DNA of 61,441 nt from Anaerolineae bacterium (GCA_021324435.1 JAJPIZ010000030.1:1-61441); one strand, 5' to 3'; shown: positions 40,621-48,983, counted from the stretch's first letter. Numbers and translations: made by a program. The notes: a model not told the origin generated them from the sequence alone.

Positions 40621-40708
40621 CCCTGAGCGGAATGTAGAGAAGTCGAAGAGCGCTTCGACTGCGGGTTTCGATACGCCGCTTCGCGGCTACTCAACCCTCC
40701 GCTCAGCG
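40621..40708. repeat. Dispersed palindromic repeat, divergent copy
   Basis: It begins CCCTGAGCGG and ends CCGCTCAGCG, with internal GTCGAAGAGCGCTTCGAC and CGCCGCTTCGCGGC palindromes. It lies between the ygeY and carbamoyltransferase genes and is a more complex relative of 5677-5752. Confidence 0.65.
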
Positions 40709-40792
40709 CGAAAATAAGCCAAAGAAGGAAAATTTTAGAAGCATCGGAGGATGTCAACGTCGAAACCAACCACAATTGAATAGGAGGTTCGT

Positions 40793-41749
40793 ATGCGCAG
40801 TTTTGCAGGTCGTGATATTCTGTCGCTGAAGGATTTCGAGCGCAATGAGTTTTTCCATGTGCTGGATGTGGCCTCGAAAATGGAACCCATCGCCAGGTCC
40901 AGAAAGAACGTGGACATGCTCAGGGAAAAGACGCTCGTAACCGCCTTCTATCAGCCTTCCACGCGGACTCGTCTCGCGCATGAAGGCGCCATGCACCGCC
41001 TCGGCGGTCATGTGACCGGTTTCTCGGATGCCAAGATGACGCGCGCCGGCGACTTCTATCAGGAGTCGATCAAAGACACAGTCAAGATGCTGGAGTTCTA
41101 TGGCGATGTGATCGTGATGCGTCACTTTCAGCAGGGCGCGCCGCATGAAGCCGCACGCTGGGCCAGCGTGCCAATCATCAATGGCGGCGATGGTTGGGGC
41201 GAGCACCCGACTCAAATTCTGACAGACCTTTACACGGTCTGGCGCGAGAAAGGCCGCATTGATGGACTCAAGTGGCTGGCCGTTGGCGATATGCGCATGC
41301 GAACGATGCATTCTCTCGCGTACGCGTTGACGCAGTTCGATTGCCCGATCACGTTTGTCTCGCCGCCCGATATGTCGCTGACAGCGGAGTTCAAAGATGA
41401 ACTCAGGCAATTCAGTTTGAACTACAAAGAAGCGGATCATGTGGAGAAGGCCATCGGCGAAGCGGATGTGATTTTGGTCGAGCCGGTGGTTCAGCCGGAC
41501 TACACCAAATCGCGCGACGAACGCTCCGGCAAGGATGTTGGGCTGACGCCCGCCAACTACAAGATCACGCGCGAACTGCTGGAGAAGAAAGCCAAGTCCG
41601 ACGCGATCTTGCTTCACTCCCTGCCGCGCATGGACGAGATTCCAACCGATGTGGACATCACACACTGGTCGCGCTACTGGCAGGAGGCTTTCAATGGCGT
41701 GGTGATGCGCATGGCGCTGTTAGCGCTTGTGCTCGGCGCGATGGAATAG
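40793..41749 (+). CDS. Aspartate-carbamoyltransferase-like enzyme of probable altered specificity
   Basis: This 318-aa carbamoyltransferase has the carbamoyl-phosphate site: STRTR at 56-60, Arg110-His111, H-P-T-Q at 138-141 and HSLPR at 275-279 (usual HPLPR). The fold and RMRTMHSLAYAL at 168-179 resemble PyrB, and Arg170 aligns with E. coli ATCase Arg167. By my hand alignment, the aspartate side-chain Arg229 is Val232 (in PVVQ) and the Lys84 loop is not conserved. The true substrate is therefore probably not aspartate but another amino or ureido compound. In this operon the enzyme may run towards carbamoyl phosphate. AGGAGG precedes the ATG. Confidence 0.78.
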   Translation: MRSFAGRDILSLKDFERNEFFHVLDVASKMEPIARSRKNVDMLREKTLVTAFYQPSTRTRLAHEGAMHRLGGHVTGFSDAKMTRAGDFYQESIKDTVKMLEFYGDVIVMRHFQQGAPHEAARWASVPIINGGDGWGEHPTQILTDLYTVWREKGRIDGLKWLAVGDMRMRTMHSLAYALTQFDCPITFVSPPDMSLTAEFKDELRQFSLNYKEADHVEKAIGEADVILVEPVVQPDYTKSRDERSGKDVGLTPANYKITRELLEKKAKSDAILLHSLPRMDEIPTDVDITHWSRYWQEAFNGVVMRMALLALVLGAME

Positions 41750-41751
41750 AT

Positions 41752-41806
41752 TTTGACCCAATCCCACCCCTTCTCTTTTAGGGGAGGGGTGGGGAGATAG
41801 GTCAAA
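41752..41806 (+). repeat. C-rich/G-rich stem-loop with outer TTTGACC/GGTCAAA stem
   Basis: The inner arms TCCCACCCC and GGGGTGGGGA pair around CTTTTAG. The outer arms TTTGACC (41752-41758) and GGTCAAA (41800-41806) extend the structure. It lies between the carbamoyltransferase and the 96-aa gene, ending just before AAAGGAG, so it could influence translation of that gene. Confidence 0.6.
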
Positions 41807-41815
41807 GGAGTCCAT

Positions 41816-42106
41816 ATGTCAATCTACGATGATCTTCGCAAGCATTATGGCACGGCCAGCGCGGAACAGAAGTTGCAGGTTCTGCGACGCGAGTTATTGC
41901 GGCCCATCGTCACGGTTCAGACCTCCGCAAAACTTTTGCGGGATACGGGTGATCAAATTTATAATTGCCTGCCCGAAGAGATCAGCCCGGATGAATTCAA
42001 GAACACGATCAAATGGCTTTCGGACGCGGCGCGCGACCTTCAGGATATTTTGGATGCGTTGACCAGTGACCGCTCCAAGGTCCAGGAACAGCACGGCAGT
42101 GAATAG
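41816..42106 (+). CDS. Small helical protein resembling a histidine-kinase DHp domain without its His
   Basis: This 96-aa protein is predicted to be two long helices. The segment RRELLRPIVTVQTSAKLLRD aligns with the HisKA H-box (S-H-E-L-R-T-P-L-x-x-I-x-x-x-x-x-L-L), but the phosphoacceptor His is Arg25. The second helix, DEFKNTIKWLSDAARDLQDI, fits the remainder of a dimerisation hairpin. There is no ATPase domain. A four-helix-bundle dimer that binds another protein is plausible. AAAGGAG precedes the ATG. It sits inside the purine/ureide operon. Confidence 0.6.
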   Translation: MSIYDDLRKHYGTASAEQKLQVLRRELLRPIVTVQTSAKLLRDTGDQIYNCLPEEISPDEFKNTIKWLSDAARDLQDILDALTSDRSKVQEQHGSE

Positions 42107-42238
42107 AGGTCAATGTCGAAGCGCATTGTGAATGTTATGAAGGGGTAAGACTGTTCTGGGATCGAAATCGTTTTGTGCGCGCAGAAGTATTACGCGTCTC
42201 AAAAAATATCACTGATAAATTTTGGAGGAGCATTTTTG

Positions 42239-43222
42239 ATGAGTAAAAAACGGTTATTGGTATGTTTTATTCTTACCCTGCTTCTTTCAGGTTGCTCGGG
42301 CGCATCCAAACCCAAGGTCGCGCTGATGCTGGCGCGCGGCGGGTTGGGAGACAAAGCGTTTAATGACAGCGCGTACACCGGCTTACAAAAAGCGCAAAGC
42401 GATTTGGGCGCGGAGATCAAGACATACGACTATCAGGATGGTGATGCACAAATAGAGAACGTCCGGCAGGCCGTCAAAGACGGCAACACTCTGATCATTG
42501 CGCTTGGCTCTGAAAATTCCAAAGCCATCACGACGGTCGCGGCAGAAAATCCGAATCTGAGTTTTGTGATTGTGGATACGACTGCGACCGGTTCGAATGT
42601 TACATCCGTGACGTTCGTTGAAACGCAGGGAGATTTTCTGGCAGGCGCGTTGGCGGCTTTGCTCAGCCCGAACGGCAAGATCGGTTACCTCGGCGGCGCG
42701 GATGTGACCGTCATCCGCCGCATCGAATTTGGATTCGAGCAGGGCGTGAAATATGTCAACCCGAATGCACAGATTGACTCTCAACTCATTACGGGCAAGG
42801 ACGATTTCAGCGGATTCGCCAAGCCGGATGTGGCAAAGCAATTAACCGCGCAGATGTACGCGAACGGCGACGAGATTGTCTATGCCGCGGCGGGCGGTTC
42901 AGGTCTGGGCGCGATCGAGGCGGCGAAATCCGCCAATAAACCCATCATCACCACCGGCTCCGATCAGCGCTGGATCGCGCCGGAAGTGGTCGTGACCAGC
43001 CGCACCAAGAATATGGACAGTGCCGTGTTCATGGCGATTCAACAGTTTGCCCAGGGCAAACTTCAGCCTGGGACCATCACGCTGGATTACAAATCCGGCG
43101 GGATTGGTCTCGCTCCAATTTCGACTACACTTGTATCTGCCGACATTATCAAAAAGTTCGAACAAATCCGTTCGGACCTTGAAGCCGAAAAAATCACTGT
43201 TCAACCCTACACAGGAAATTAA
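42239..43222 (+). CDS. BMP-family substrate-binding lipoprotein
   Basis: About 327 aa from the ATG at 42239, chosen because GGAGGAG lies 8 nt upstream and a lipoprotein signal follows at once (RLLVCFILTLLLSGCSG, lipobox LSGC). An in-frame ATG at 42173 lacks both. The mature protein has the PBP1/BMP pattern: KVALMLARGGLGDKAFNDSA, then QAVKDGNTLIIALGSENSKA, GDFLAGALAALLSPNGKIGY and YAAAGGSGLGAIEAAK. BMP proteins (such as BmpA, PnrA, RnsB) bind purine nucleosides. No ABC genes are adjacent; the importer genes lie at 51-56 kb. It follows the pseudo-DHp gene and precedes the YgeW-like gene by 18 nt. Confidence 0.88.
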   Translation: MSKKRLLVCFILTLLLSGCSGASKPKVALMLARGGLGDKAFNDSAYTGLQKAQSDLGAEIKTYDYQDGDAQIENVRQAVKDGNTLIIALGSENSKAITTVAAENPNLSFVIVDTTATGSNVTSVTFVETQGDFLAGALAALLSPNGKIGYLGGADVTVIRRIEFGFEQGVKYVNPNAQIDSQLITGKDDFSGFAKPDVAKQLTAQMYANGDEIVYAAAGGSGLGAIEAAKSANKPIITTGSDQRWIAPEVVVTSRTKNMDSAVFMAIQQFAQGKLQPGTITLDYKSGGIGLAPISTTLVSADIIKKFEQIRSDLEAEKITVQPYTGN

Positions 43223-43240
43223 GACAAGGAGACTAAAATC

Positions 43241-44230
43241 ATGCAAACCAATCTACGCGGTCGCGATTTGATCGGCGACCTGGATTTCTCCAAGGAGGAA
43301 GTCGAAACGGTTATGGATGTGGCATTCGACCTGAAGCGCAAGCGCGCGCTGGGCGAACTTCATCCATACCTGCGCGATAAAGTTCTGGCGATGTTGTTCT
43401 TTTTCTCGAGCACGCGCACGCGCGGCTCGTTCGAAGCGGGCATGGCTCAGCTTGGCGGTCACGCGGCATTCATTGAGAGCAAGACGACTCAGATCGCGCA
43501 TGGCGATACGCCGGTTGAAATCGGTCAGATCTTCGGGCGCTATTTCGATGGCATTGCCATCCGCCACGTGGACTGGAAGATCGGCAACAAATACATCAAT
43601 GATGTGGCCAGGCATTCGCGGTCGCCGGTGCTCAACATGCAATGCGAAGTCTACCATCCGTTTCAATGCCTCGCGGATTTGATGACCGTCATGGAAAAGA
43701 AGGGCCGCGACCTGCGAAAGAAAAAGATGGTTGTCTCGTGGGCGTACGCGGCGTCGTACCAGAAACCGATTTCAGTCCCTCAATCGCTGATTCTGCAAAT
43801 GCCCCGCTTCGGCATGGACGTTGTGCTGGCTCACCCGCCCGAGTTTAAACTCATGCCCGACATCGTCGACGCGGCGCAGGAGCAGGCGAGGAAATTCCAC
43901 ACCGGCTTTGAAATAATCTCTGACCCGAACGGCATGGAAAAGGCCTTTAAGGATGCCGATGTGATTTATGCCAAGTCGTGGGGAGCCATGATGACGACCG
44001 AAGATGCCAACGAAGGCGCGAAGATCATTGACAAGTACAAACATTGGATCACCGATGAAAAAAAGATGAAACTTGCCAAAGATGACGCCATCTACATGCA
44101 TCCGCTCCCCGCGGATCGCGATATTGAAGTGACCAGCGCGGTGATGGACGGTCCGAATTCGGTGGTTTTCGATCAGGCAGAGAATCGCCTGCACGCGCAG
44201 AAGGCCGTCATGGCATTGACGATGGCATAG
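43241..44230 (+). CDS. YgeW-like knotted carbamoyltransferase
   Basis: This 329-aa transcarbamylase has STRTR at 57-61 and KTTQIAHGDTPVEIGQIFG, followed by NMQCEVYHPFQCLADLMTV (HPTQ is HPFQ at 139-142). The stretches WAYAASYQKPISVPQSLILQ and PRFGMDVVLAHPPEF are almost a signature of YgeW, then YMHPLPAD near the C-terminus. E. coli YgeW is longer (396 aa); this protein lacks part of the variable insert. YgeW is thought to phosphorolyse a ureido compound to carbamoyl phosphate and an amine. An AAGGAGAC ribosome-binding site precedes the ATG. The next gene is carbamate kinase, which would use the carbamoyl phosphate. Confidence 0.85.
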   Translation: MQTNLRGRDLIGDLDFSKEEVETVMDVAFDLKRKRALGELHPYLRDKVLAMLFFFSSTRTRGSFEAGMAQLGGHAAFIESKTTQIAHGDTPVEIGQIFGRYFDGIAIRHVDWKIGNKYINDVARHSRSPVLNMQCEVYHPFQCLADLMTVMEKKGRDLRKKKMVVSWAYAASYQKPISVPQSLILQMPRFGMDVVLAHPPEFKLMPDIVDAAQEQARKFHTGFEIISDPNGMEKAFKDADVIYAKSWGAMMTTEDANEGAKIIDKYKHWITDEKKMKLAKDDAIYMHPLPADRDIEVTSAVMDGPNSVVFDQAENRLHAQKAVMALTMA

Positions 44231-44240
44231 GAGAAGAATT

Positions 44241-45197
44241 ATGGCGAAGCGCAAACTCGCAGTCATTGCAATCGGCGGCAATTCGCTGATCAAAGATGAA
44301 AAACATAAAACGGTCGAAGACCAATATTTGGCCGCCAAAGAGACCACGTACCACATTGCCGATATTATCGAGGCCGGTTGGGACGTGGCCATCGGTCACG
44401 GCAACGGGCCGCAGGTTGGGTTCATTCTGCGCCGCTCGGAGATTGCCGCCAAAGTCGAAGGGATGCACGAAGTCCCGCTGGATGTGTGCGGTGCGGATTC
44501 ACAGGGCGCGATCGGTTACGCCCTCCAGCAAAACTTGCAGAATGAATTATATCGGCGCGGCATCCAGAAGCATGTTGCCACCATAGTCACGCAGGTGCTC
44601 GTGGACAAGAATGATCCGGCCTTCAAAAATCCGTCCAAACCGATTGGCGGATTTATGGACGAGGCCGAAGCGAAACGCCGCGAAAAAGAGATGAATTGGA
44701 ACGTAGTCGAAGATGCAGGCCGTGGCTGGCGTCGCGTTGTCGCTTCGCCGCTCCCGAAAGAAGTCGTGGAACTTGACGCGGTGCAAACGCTGATTAAGGC
44801 GGGCACCATCGTCATTACGGTGGGAGGTGGAGGCATCCCGGTTGTTGATGTAGGCGATCACGAATACAAAGGTGTCGCAGCGGTCATTGATAAAGATTAT
44901 GCCTCGAGTCTTTTAGCGAGACTCCTCAAGGCCGATCTGTTCCTGATTTCCACTGCAGTCGAAAAAGTTGCCATCCACTTTGGCAAGCCCGATCAAAAGT
45001 GGCTGGATAAAATGACGCTTGCCGAAGCGAAGGCATATCTGACCGAAGGCACGCATTTTGCCAAAGGTTCGATGGCTCCCAAAATTCAGGCCATCATTTG
45101 GTATTTGGAGAACGGCGGCAAACAGGCGCTCATCACCAACCCCGAAAATATTGGCCGCGCCCTCAAAGGCGAGACGGGTACATGGATTGTGCCATAG
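44241..45197 (+). CDS. arcC: Carbamate kinase
   Basis: This 318-aa amino-acid-kinase-family enzyme converts carbamoyl phosphate plus ADP to carbamate plus ATP. Family motifs: LAVIAIGGNSLIKDEKHKTV at the start, VAIGHGNGPQVGFILRR, the long VVEDAGRGWRRVVASPLPKE stretch, ITVGGGGIPVVD, AVIDKDYASSLLARLLKADL and a TEGTHFAKGSMAPKIQA C-terminal loop. Length is typical (about 310). It is 10 nt after the YgeW-like gene, with AGGAGAAG between them. Two carbamoyltransferases plus this kinase would give one ATP per ureido group. It is the last gene of the operon. Confidence 0.95.
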   Translation: MAKRKLAVIAIGGNSLIKDEKHKTVEDQYLAAKETTYHIADIIEAGWDVAIGHGNGPQVGFILRRSEIAAKVEGMHEVPLDVCGADSQGAIGYALQQNLQNELYRRGIQKHVATIVTQVLVDKNDPAFKNPSKPIGGFMDEAEAKRREKEMNWNVVEDAGRGWRRVVASPLPKEVVELDAVQTLIKAGTIVITVGGGGIPVVDVGDHEYKGVAAVIDKDYASSLLARLLKADLFLISTAVEKVAIHFGKPDQKWLDKMTLAEAKAYLTEGTHFAKGSMAPKIQAIIWYLENGGKQALITNPENIGRALKGETGTWIVP

Positions 45198-45214
45198 TTT
45201 GGACCTATTCTTGC

Positions 45215-45243
45215 TTGACACTCCTTTCTCGAAACGGTAACAT
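45215..45243 (+). promoter_or_regulatory. Sigma-A promoter of the envelope cassette
   Basis: A perfect TTGACA (45215-45220), 17-nt spacer, TAACAT (45238-45243). The ATG at 45253 is 9 nt after the -10 box, so the leader would be at most a few bases. Confidence 0.75.
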
Positions 45244-45252
45244 ACCAACCTT

Positions 45253-46140
45253 ATGCCAATTTCAACCGTGACGAACCCGCCGGTCTCTCCGCGCGTTTTG
45301 CTCAGCATTGACTATGAACCGTGGTTTGCATTCATCCGTCGCTATGACGGTATCATAGCGAGCGAGACGCGCCGGGAGTTGGATGATGACTTTTCGCGTT
45401 CGGCGATTAATGGCATATTGGAACTGTTGAAAGATGTGAAGGCCAGTTTCTATCTGGTGGGCGAGATTGCAGATTGGTACCCGGAGGTGCCGCGCAAGAT
45501 CATATCTGCCGGGCATGAGCTTGGCCTTCATTGCCAAATTCATCGGCCATTGGTTAGTGTTTCAGAGTTGGAGAAAGACATTCTCGCTTCGCGAAAGTGG
45601 CGCGATGAATTCAACGTGCGCGGTTATCGTGCGCCAATGGTTGGCATTAGCGAACAGGCATATCCGCTGTTGAAAAACGCTGGTTTTTATTACAGTTCAT
45701 CCATCTATGCGCGGCCCGGGTTGCTTCTTCAAAAAGATGGCGTCTGGGAATTGCCTGTGAGTACCACGCGGATTTTTGGTCGACGCGAAATGTCTCTCGC
45801 CGCCCCGCGCGATTTTACGCTCGGATTGTTGCTCAACGGTGAGATGCCATACGGATCCAGTTTCACTATTGGCCTGATGAGTGACGTTATTTTCCGCATC
45901 ATCGAGCGGGACCTGAAGCGTGGACTCAGCCCTGCTATCATTTTGCATCCCTACGAATTGATTCGCCCGCGAGATTTCGTGCGGCGTACACTCCCAGACC
46001 TTTTCAGACATCCCGAACTTTTGCCTTTTGTCGTCGACAAATCGAAATTCTTGAAAAGGCTCGTTCAGGCTTTCCCTGTTTCGCCCCTCGGAACCTATCT
46101 GGATGAGGTTCTCTCGTTGCAGAAAGTCGCGCATGTCTGA
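45253..46140 (+). CDS. Polysaccharide deacetylase (NodB-like) family protein
   Basis: This 295-aa carbohydrate esterase family 4-like protein has VLLSIDYEPWF as the first motif (an Asp-x-Glu version of the usual DD), SFYLVGEIADWYPEVPRKI and GHELGLHCQIHRPL (the H-x3-H metal motif) and RGYRAPMVGISE for motif 3. A C-terminal IILHPYEL His fits the last motif. This form resembles the deacetylases found in exopolysaccharide loci. It would remove N- or O-acetyl groups from a surface glycan. No signal peptide is visible, so action on a cytoplasmic or lipid-linked intermediate is possible. It is the first gene after a strong promoter; the next gene overlaps its stop by 8 nt. Confidence 0.82.
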   Translation: MPISTVTNPPVSPRVLLSIDYEPWFAFIRRYDGIIASETRRELDDDFSRSAINGILELLKDVKASFYLVGEIADWYPEVPRKIISAGHELGLHCQIHRPLVSVSELEKDILASRKWRDEFNVRGYRAPMVGISEQAYPLLKNAGFYYSSSIYARPGLLLQKDGVWELPVSTTRIFGRREMSLAAPRDFTLGLLLNGEMPYGSSFTIGLMSDVIFRIIERDLKRGLSPAIILHPYELIRPRDFVRRTLPDLFRHPELLPFVVDKSKFLKRLVQAFPVSPLGTYLDEVLSLQKVAHV

Positions 46141-47176
46141 TTTGCAAGTTCGGTTGCTGAACGAGGATGAAGCAGCGCAATGGCCCGAAGATCTTTCCCG
46201 TATGGCAGGCTTTGTATCGCAGGATACTTGGATGTTCTTCCTGCAAAAAGTCTATGGCTACAATGTCTATCGGCTCGAAGCCCGCGAGGACGGTAAAGTC
46301 AAAGGCCTGCTTGTATTCCTCCATATCCGGCATCCTCTTTTTGGAAACTATCTTGCTACCGCGCCGTTCGCGAGTTACGGCGGGTTCGCCTTCGAATCGT
46401 CAGCGGCGCGCGATGCCCTTTTAACAGAGGCCAGTTCGCTGGCTCAGAGATTGAACGTGGATTATGCGGTGGTCCGTTTTGAGTCTGGAGCCATGTCCAT
46501 GCCCAAGGGTTGGATGCAACAGCCAATTTACGCAACATACCTCGTGGAGCTTAACAAAGACATGGAATCCGCACTTGCCCAGTTTGGCTCGGATCACCGT
46601 AACCATATTCGCAAGTCTTTGAAAAAGGGTTTTACAATTTCGTTCGGCCACTTTGATTTGTTGGATGATGCCTATGAGGCGCTGGTACGCAGCATGCACG
46701 AGCTTGGCTCACCATATCATTCTAAAAATTATTTACGTGAAATGATTGTCTCGCTTGGAGACAAGTTGGAACTTGCGGTTGTTTATGATGCGCGGGGAAG
46801 AATTGCAGGCGCGGGCGCGTTTATCTTCCACGAGCGCGTTGTCACTAATCTTCATGCGAACATTCTTCGTCGTGTCCGCTCAGATTATGCCGGTGAATTT
46901 CTCTACTGGTCAGCAATGACGCGCTACGCCCAGAAAGGCTTCGGCTATTTTGATATGGGACGTAGTTTGATCGGTTCAGGCAACGAGATATTCAAAATGA
47001 AATGGAGGCCGTACAAGCGCGCGCTGTCTTACTGGTATTTTTTGAACGCGGGCAAGGAGGCACCTGAGTTGAACCAGAAAAGCCCTAAATTCCGCCTCGC
47101 CATCTGGACCTGGAAGCGGCTCCCGGAATTCCTTGTACGTTTTCTCGGTCCAAGCCTGATTCGCGGGGTGGCATGA
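46133..47176 (+). CDS. FemAB/GNAT-fold peptidyl- or acyl-transferase-like protein 1
   Basis: 347 aa from the ATG at 46133, preferred because it overlaps the deacetylase stop (translational coupling). Features of the FemAB family: QDTWMFFLQKVYGYNVYRLE at the start, LFGNYLATAPFASYGGFAFE, then a long basic helix (GSDHRNHIRKSLKKGFTISF) and a second GNAT module with VVTNLHANILRRVRSDYAGE, and YFDMGRSLIGSGNEIFKMKW at the end. FemAB proteins add amino acids to peptidoglycan or to related carriers; in exopolysaccharide loci their role is not settled. It is followed by a second member of the same family. Confidence 0.8.
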   Translation: MSDLQVRLLNEDEAAQWPEDLSRMAGFVSQDTWMFFLQKVYGYNVYRLEAREDGKVKGLLVFLHIRHPLFGNYLATAPFASYGGFAFESSAARDALLTEASSLAQRLNVDYAVVRFESGAMSMPKGWMQQPIYATYLVELNKDMESALAQFGSDHRNHIRKSLKKGFTISFGHFDLLDDAYEALVRSMHELGSPYHSKNYLREMIVSLGDKLELAVVYDARGRIAGAGAFIFHERVVTNLHANILRRVRSDYAGEFLYWSAMTRYAQKGFGYFDMGRSLIGSGNEIFKMKWRPYKRALSYWYFLNAGKEAPELNQKSPKFRLAIWTWKRLPEFLVRFLGPSLIRGVA

Positions 47177-47195
47177 GATCACCCCCAGTGATTTT

Positions 47196-48236
47196 ATGAT
47201 TAACGTCGTCACAGTAAACGAAGATACCTACGACCGTTACACCACGTATCTGGCTAATCACCCTCATGCTCGCTTTGGGCATGATCTTGAATGGGCGTGG
47301 ACTCTACGCGATACATATGGCGTAACTGTTGAGCATCTGATTGCCCTGGACGGGGAAAAAGTTATGGGGATATGCCCACTGTTCCTGTGCAAGCCATTAG
47401 TTGGCAGAGCACATTATCAAACGAGTTTGTTTCCGAGTTATTTTGGCCCTCTCTACGACTCCGAACAAGCACTTGACCGGATTCTGGATGAAATTGTCTC
47501 TCGTACGTCTGAGGTAGAAAATGCAGAGATTTTGTCGCCATTGCCATTGCCCGAAGACAAACGCCTGCCATATCTTGAGCGGCTTGATTTAACCTATCGG
47601 TTACCGCTGGGCAAAGCCCCCGAAGAAATCTTCGGGAATTTCAGACGCAACTACAAAAGAATTCTTCGCGACCCTAAACTTGGTGAAGGATTGGAATTGA
47701 TCATAGACCCCGATGGGCATTTGGTGAATGAATTTTATCGCTTATATGCGCATCTGTATGCGCACAAACATGGCTTCATTCCGCATGTCGAAGGGCTCTT
47801 TCGTAAAATTTTTGTTTATTATAAGGACAACACCGCCCGAATCTATATGGCAAGGCATAACGGTAGATATATCGGAGGGATATTTACTTTCTGGAAATAT
47901 GGAGAAGTTTATTGTGGATGGTCAGCGCAGGATTTGAGCACAGAGCATGCTCCAATGCACTTTTTGATCTGGAAGATCATACAAGATGGCATAACCGGCG
48001 GCTATCGCTGGTTCAATCACGGTGAGTCGCCTCGGGACAATGAAAGTTTGAAACTGTTTAAACAGGGATGGGGCATGGATGCCGCGGATACTTTCCGATA
48101 TTTCATTCCAGGTAAATTATCGAAACCAAACGTTCGTCTCTATGATCGTTACCCCTGGACGAAAAAAGTAATATCCCTCCTGCCTGCTTCCCTCACCAGC
48201 AGGTTCGTCTCGCCGTTGATTCGGTTCTTTCTGTAG
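47196..48236 (+). CDS. FemAB/GNAT-fold peptidyl- or acyl-transferase-like protein 2
   Basis: This 346-aa protein is related in layout to its upstream neighbour: HPHARFGHDLEWAWTLRDTY, then FPSYFGPLYDSEQALD, a basic FRRNYKRILRDPKLGEGLEL stretch, and a second module with GGIFTFWKYGEVYCGWSAQD and WFNHGESPRDNESLKLFKQG. The last part is the FemAB-type substrate region. The two are paralogues but clearly diverged, suggesting sequential transfers or a heterodimer. No good Shine-Dalgarno motif precedes the ATG. It lies 19 nt after the first FemAB gene. Confidence 0.78.
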   Translation: MINVVTVNEDTYDRYTTYLANHPHARFGHDLEWAWTLRDTYGVTVEHLIALDGEKVMGICPLFLCKPLVGRAHYQTSLFPSYFGPLYDSEQALDRILDEIVSRTSEVENAEILSPLPLPEDKRLPYLERLDLTYRLPLGKAPEEIFGNFRRNYKRILRDPKLGEGLELIIDPDGHLVNEFYRLYAHLYAHKHGFIPHVEGLFRKIFVYYKDNTARIYMARHNGRYIGGIFTFWKYGEVYCGWSAQDLSTEHAPMHFLIWKIIQDGITGGYRWFNHGESPRDNESLKLFKQGWGMDAADTFRYFIPGKLSKPNVRLYDRYPWTKKVISLLPASLTSRFVSPLIRFFL

Positions 48237-48264
48237 GATTCTTGCATGAAAAGGAATATGAGGA

Positions 48265-48951
48265 ATGAAGTTGTTTCAAATATTGAATCTTAGGAACTTG
48301 ATGATGGTATTTCGGAACATACGAAGAGCGGGGCTTGTTACCACGCTTCGATATGTGATTTCCGATCTGCTCTTCGATTTCAAATACGGGGTCGAAACGA
48401 TCAACACAAAAATGCTCGACGAACTCGAGATTGATTCTCCAAATAAAATACACGGTCGTTACTATGAGGGTACGAATGCTTACGTCTTTGCGACCATGTT
48501 TTCCTTGATCAAGCTGGATGTGGCTAACAGTTGCTTTGTCGATTTTGGAAGCGGAAAAGGGAAGGCCATCATCTTGGCGGCAGAAAAAGGATTTCGCAAA
48601 GTCATTGGCGTTGAATTTTCGATTGAACTGGTTGATATCTGCCGCAATAATATTGAGATATTCAAACGAAAGACCAAGAGCAAAACGGAATTTGAAATCG
48701 TTCATATGGATGCGGCGGAATATGAAATCCCAGCCGAGGCCAATTTGCTGTACTTTGCGAATCCGTTCGATGAAACATTGATTGCAAAAGTCATTGAAAA
48801 CATCCTGACGTCACTGCAAAAATACCCTCGTCAGATCACTGTCATGCATTTATATCCGCAGGGAAACATGGCCTTTGTACAGCATCCGCGATTTCATCTC
48901 GAACAGGAGATGACATACGGATATATATTTCGCGTGGAGCCGGATCGTTAA
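48265..48951 (+). CDS. Class I SAM-dependent methyltransferase
   Basis: This 228-aa protein has motif I SCFVDFGSGKGKAIILAAEK at about 90-109, the acidic end of beta2 in VIGVEFSIELVDICRNNI, and motif III-like ANLLYFANPFDETLIAKVIE. The N-terminal 60 residues are basic and may bind a membrane or a partner. The substrate may be a glycan or lipid-linked intermediate of the same cassette (inference). GC content appears lower than in the surrounding housekeeping genes. Confidence 0.82.
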   Translation: MKLFQILNLRNLMMVFRNIRRAGLVTTLRYVISDLLFDFKYGVETINTKMLDELEIDSPNKIHGRYYEGTNAYVFATMFSLIKLDVANSCFVDFGSGKGKAIILAAEKGFRKVIGVEFSIELVDICRNNIEIFKRKTKSKTEFEIVHMDAAEYEIPAEANLLYFANPFDETLIAKVIENILTSLQKYPRQITVMHLYPQGNMAFVQHPRFHLEQEMTYGYIFRVEPDR

Positions 48952-48983
48952 AGCATTATGAATTACATGTCTTGGATAAGGTT

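Noticed and set aside
40793-41749. Plain pyrB call
   Set aside because: No pyrI or other pyrimidine gene nearby, key aspartate-binding residues changed, and the context is purine catabolism.
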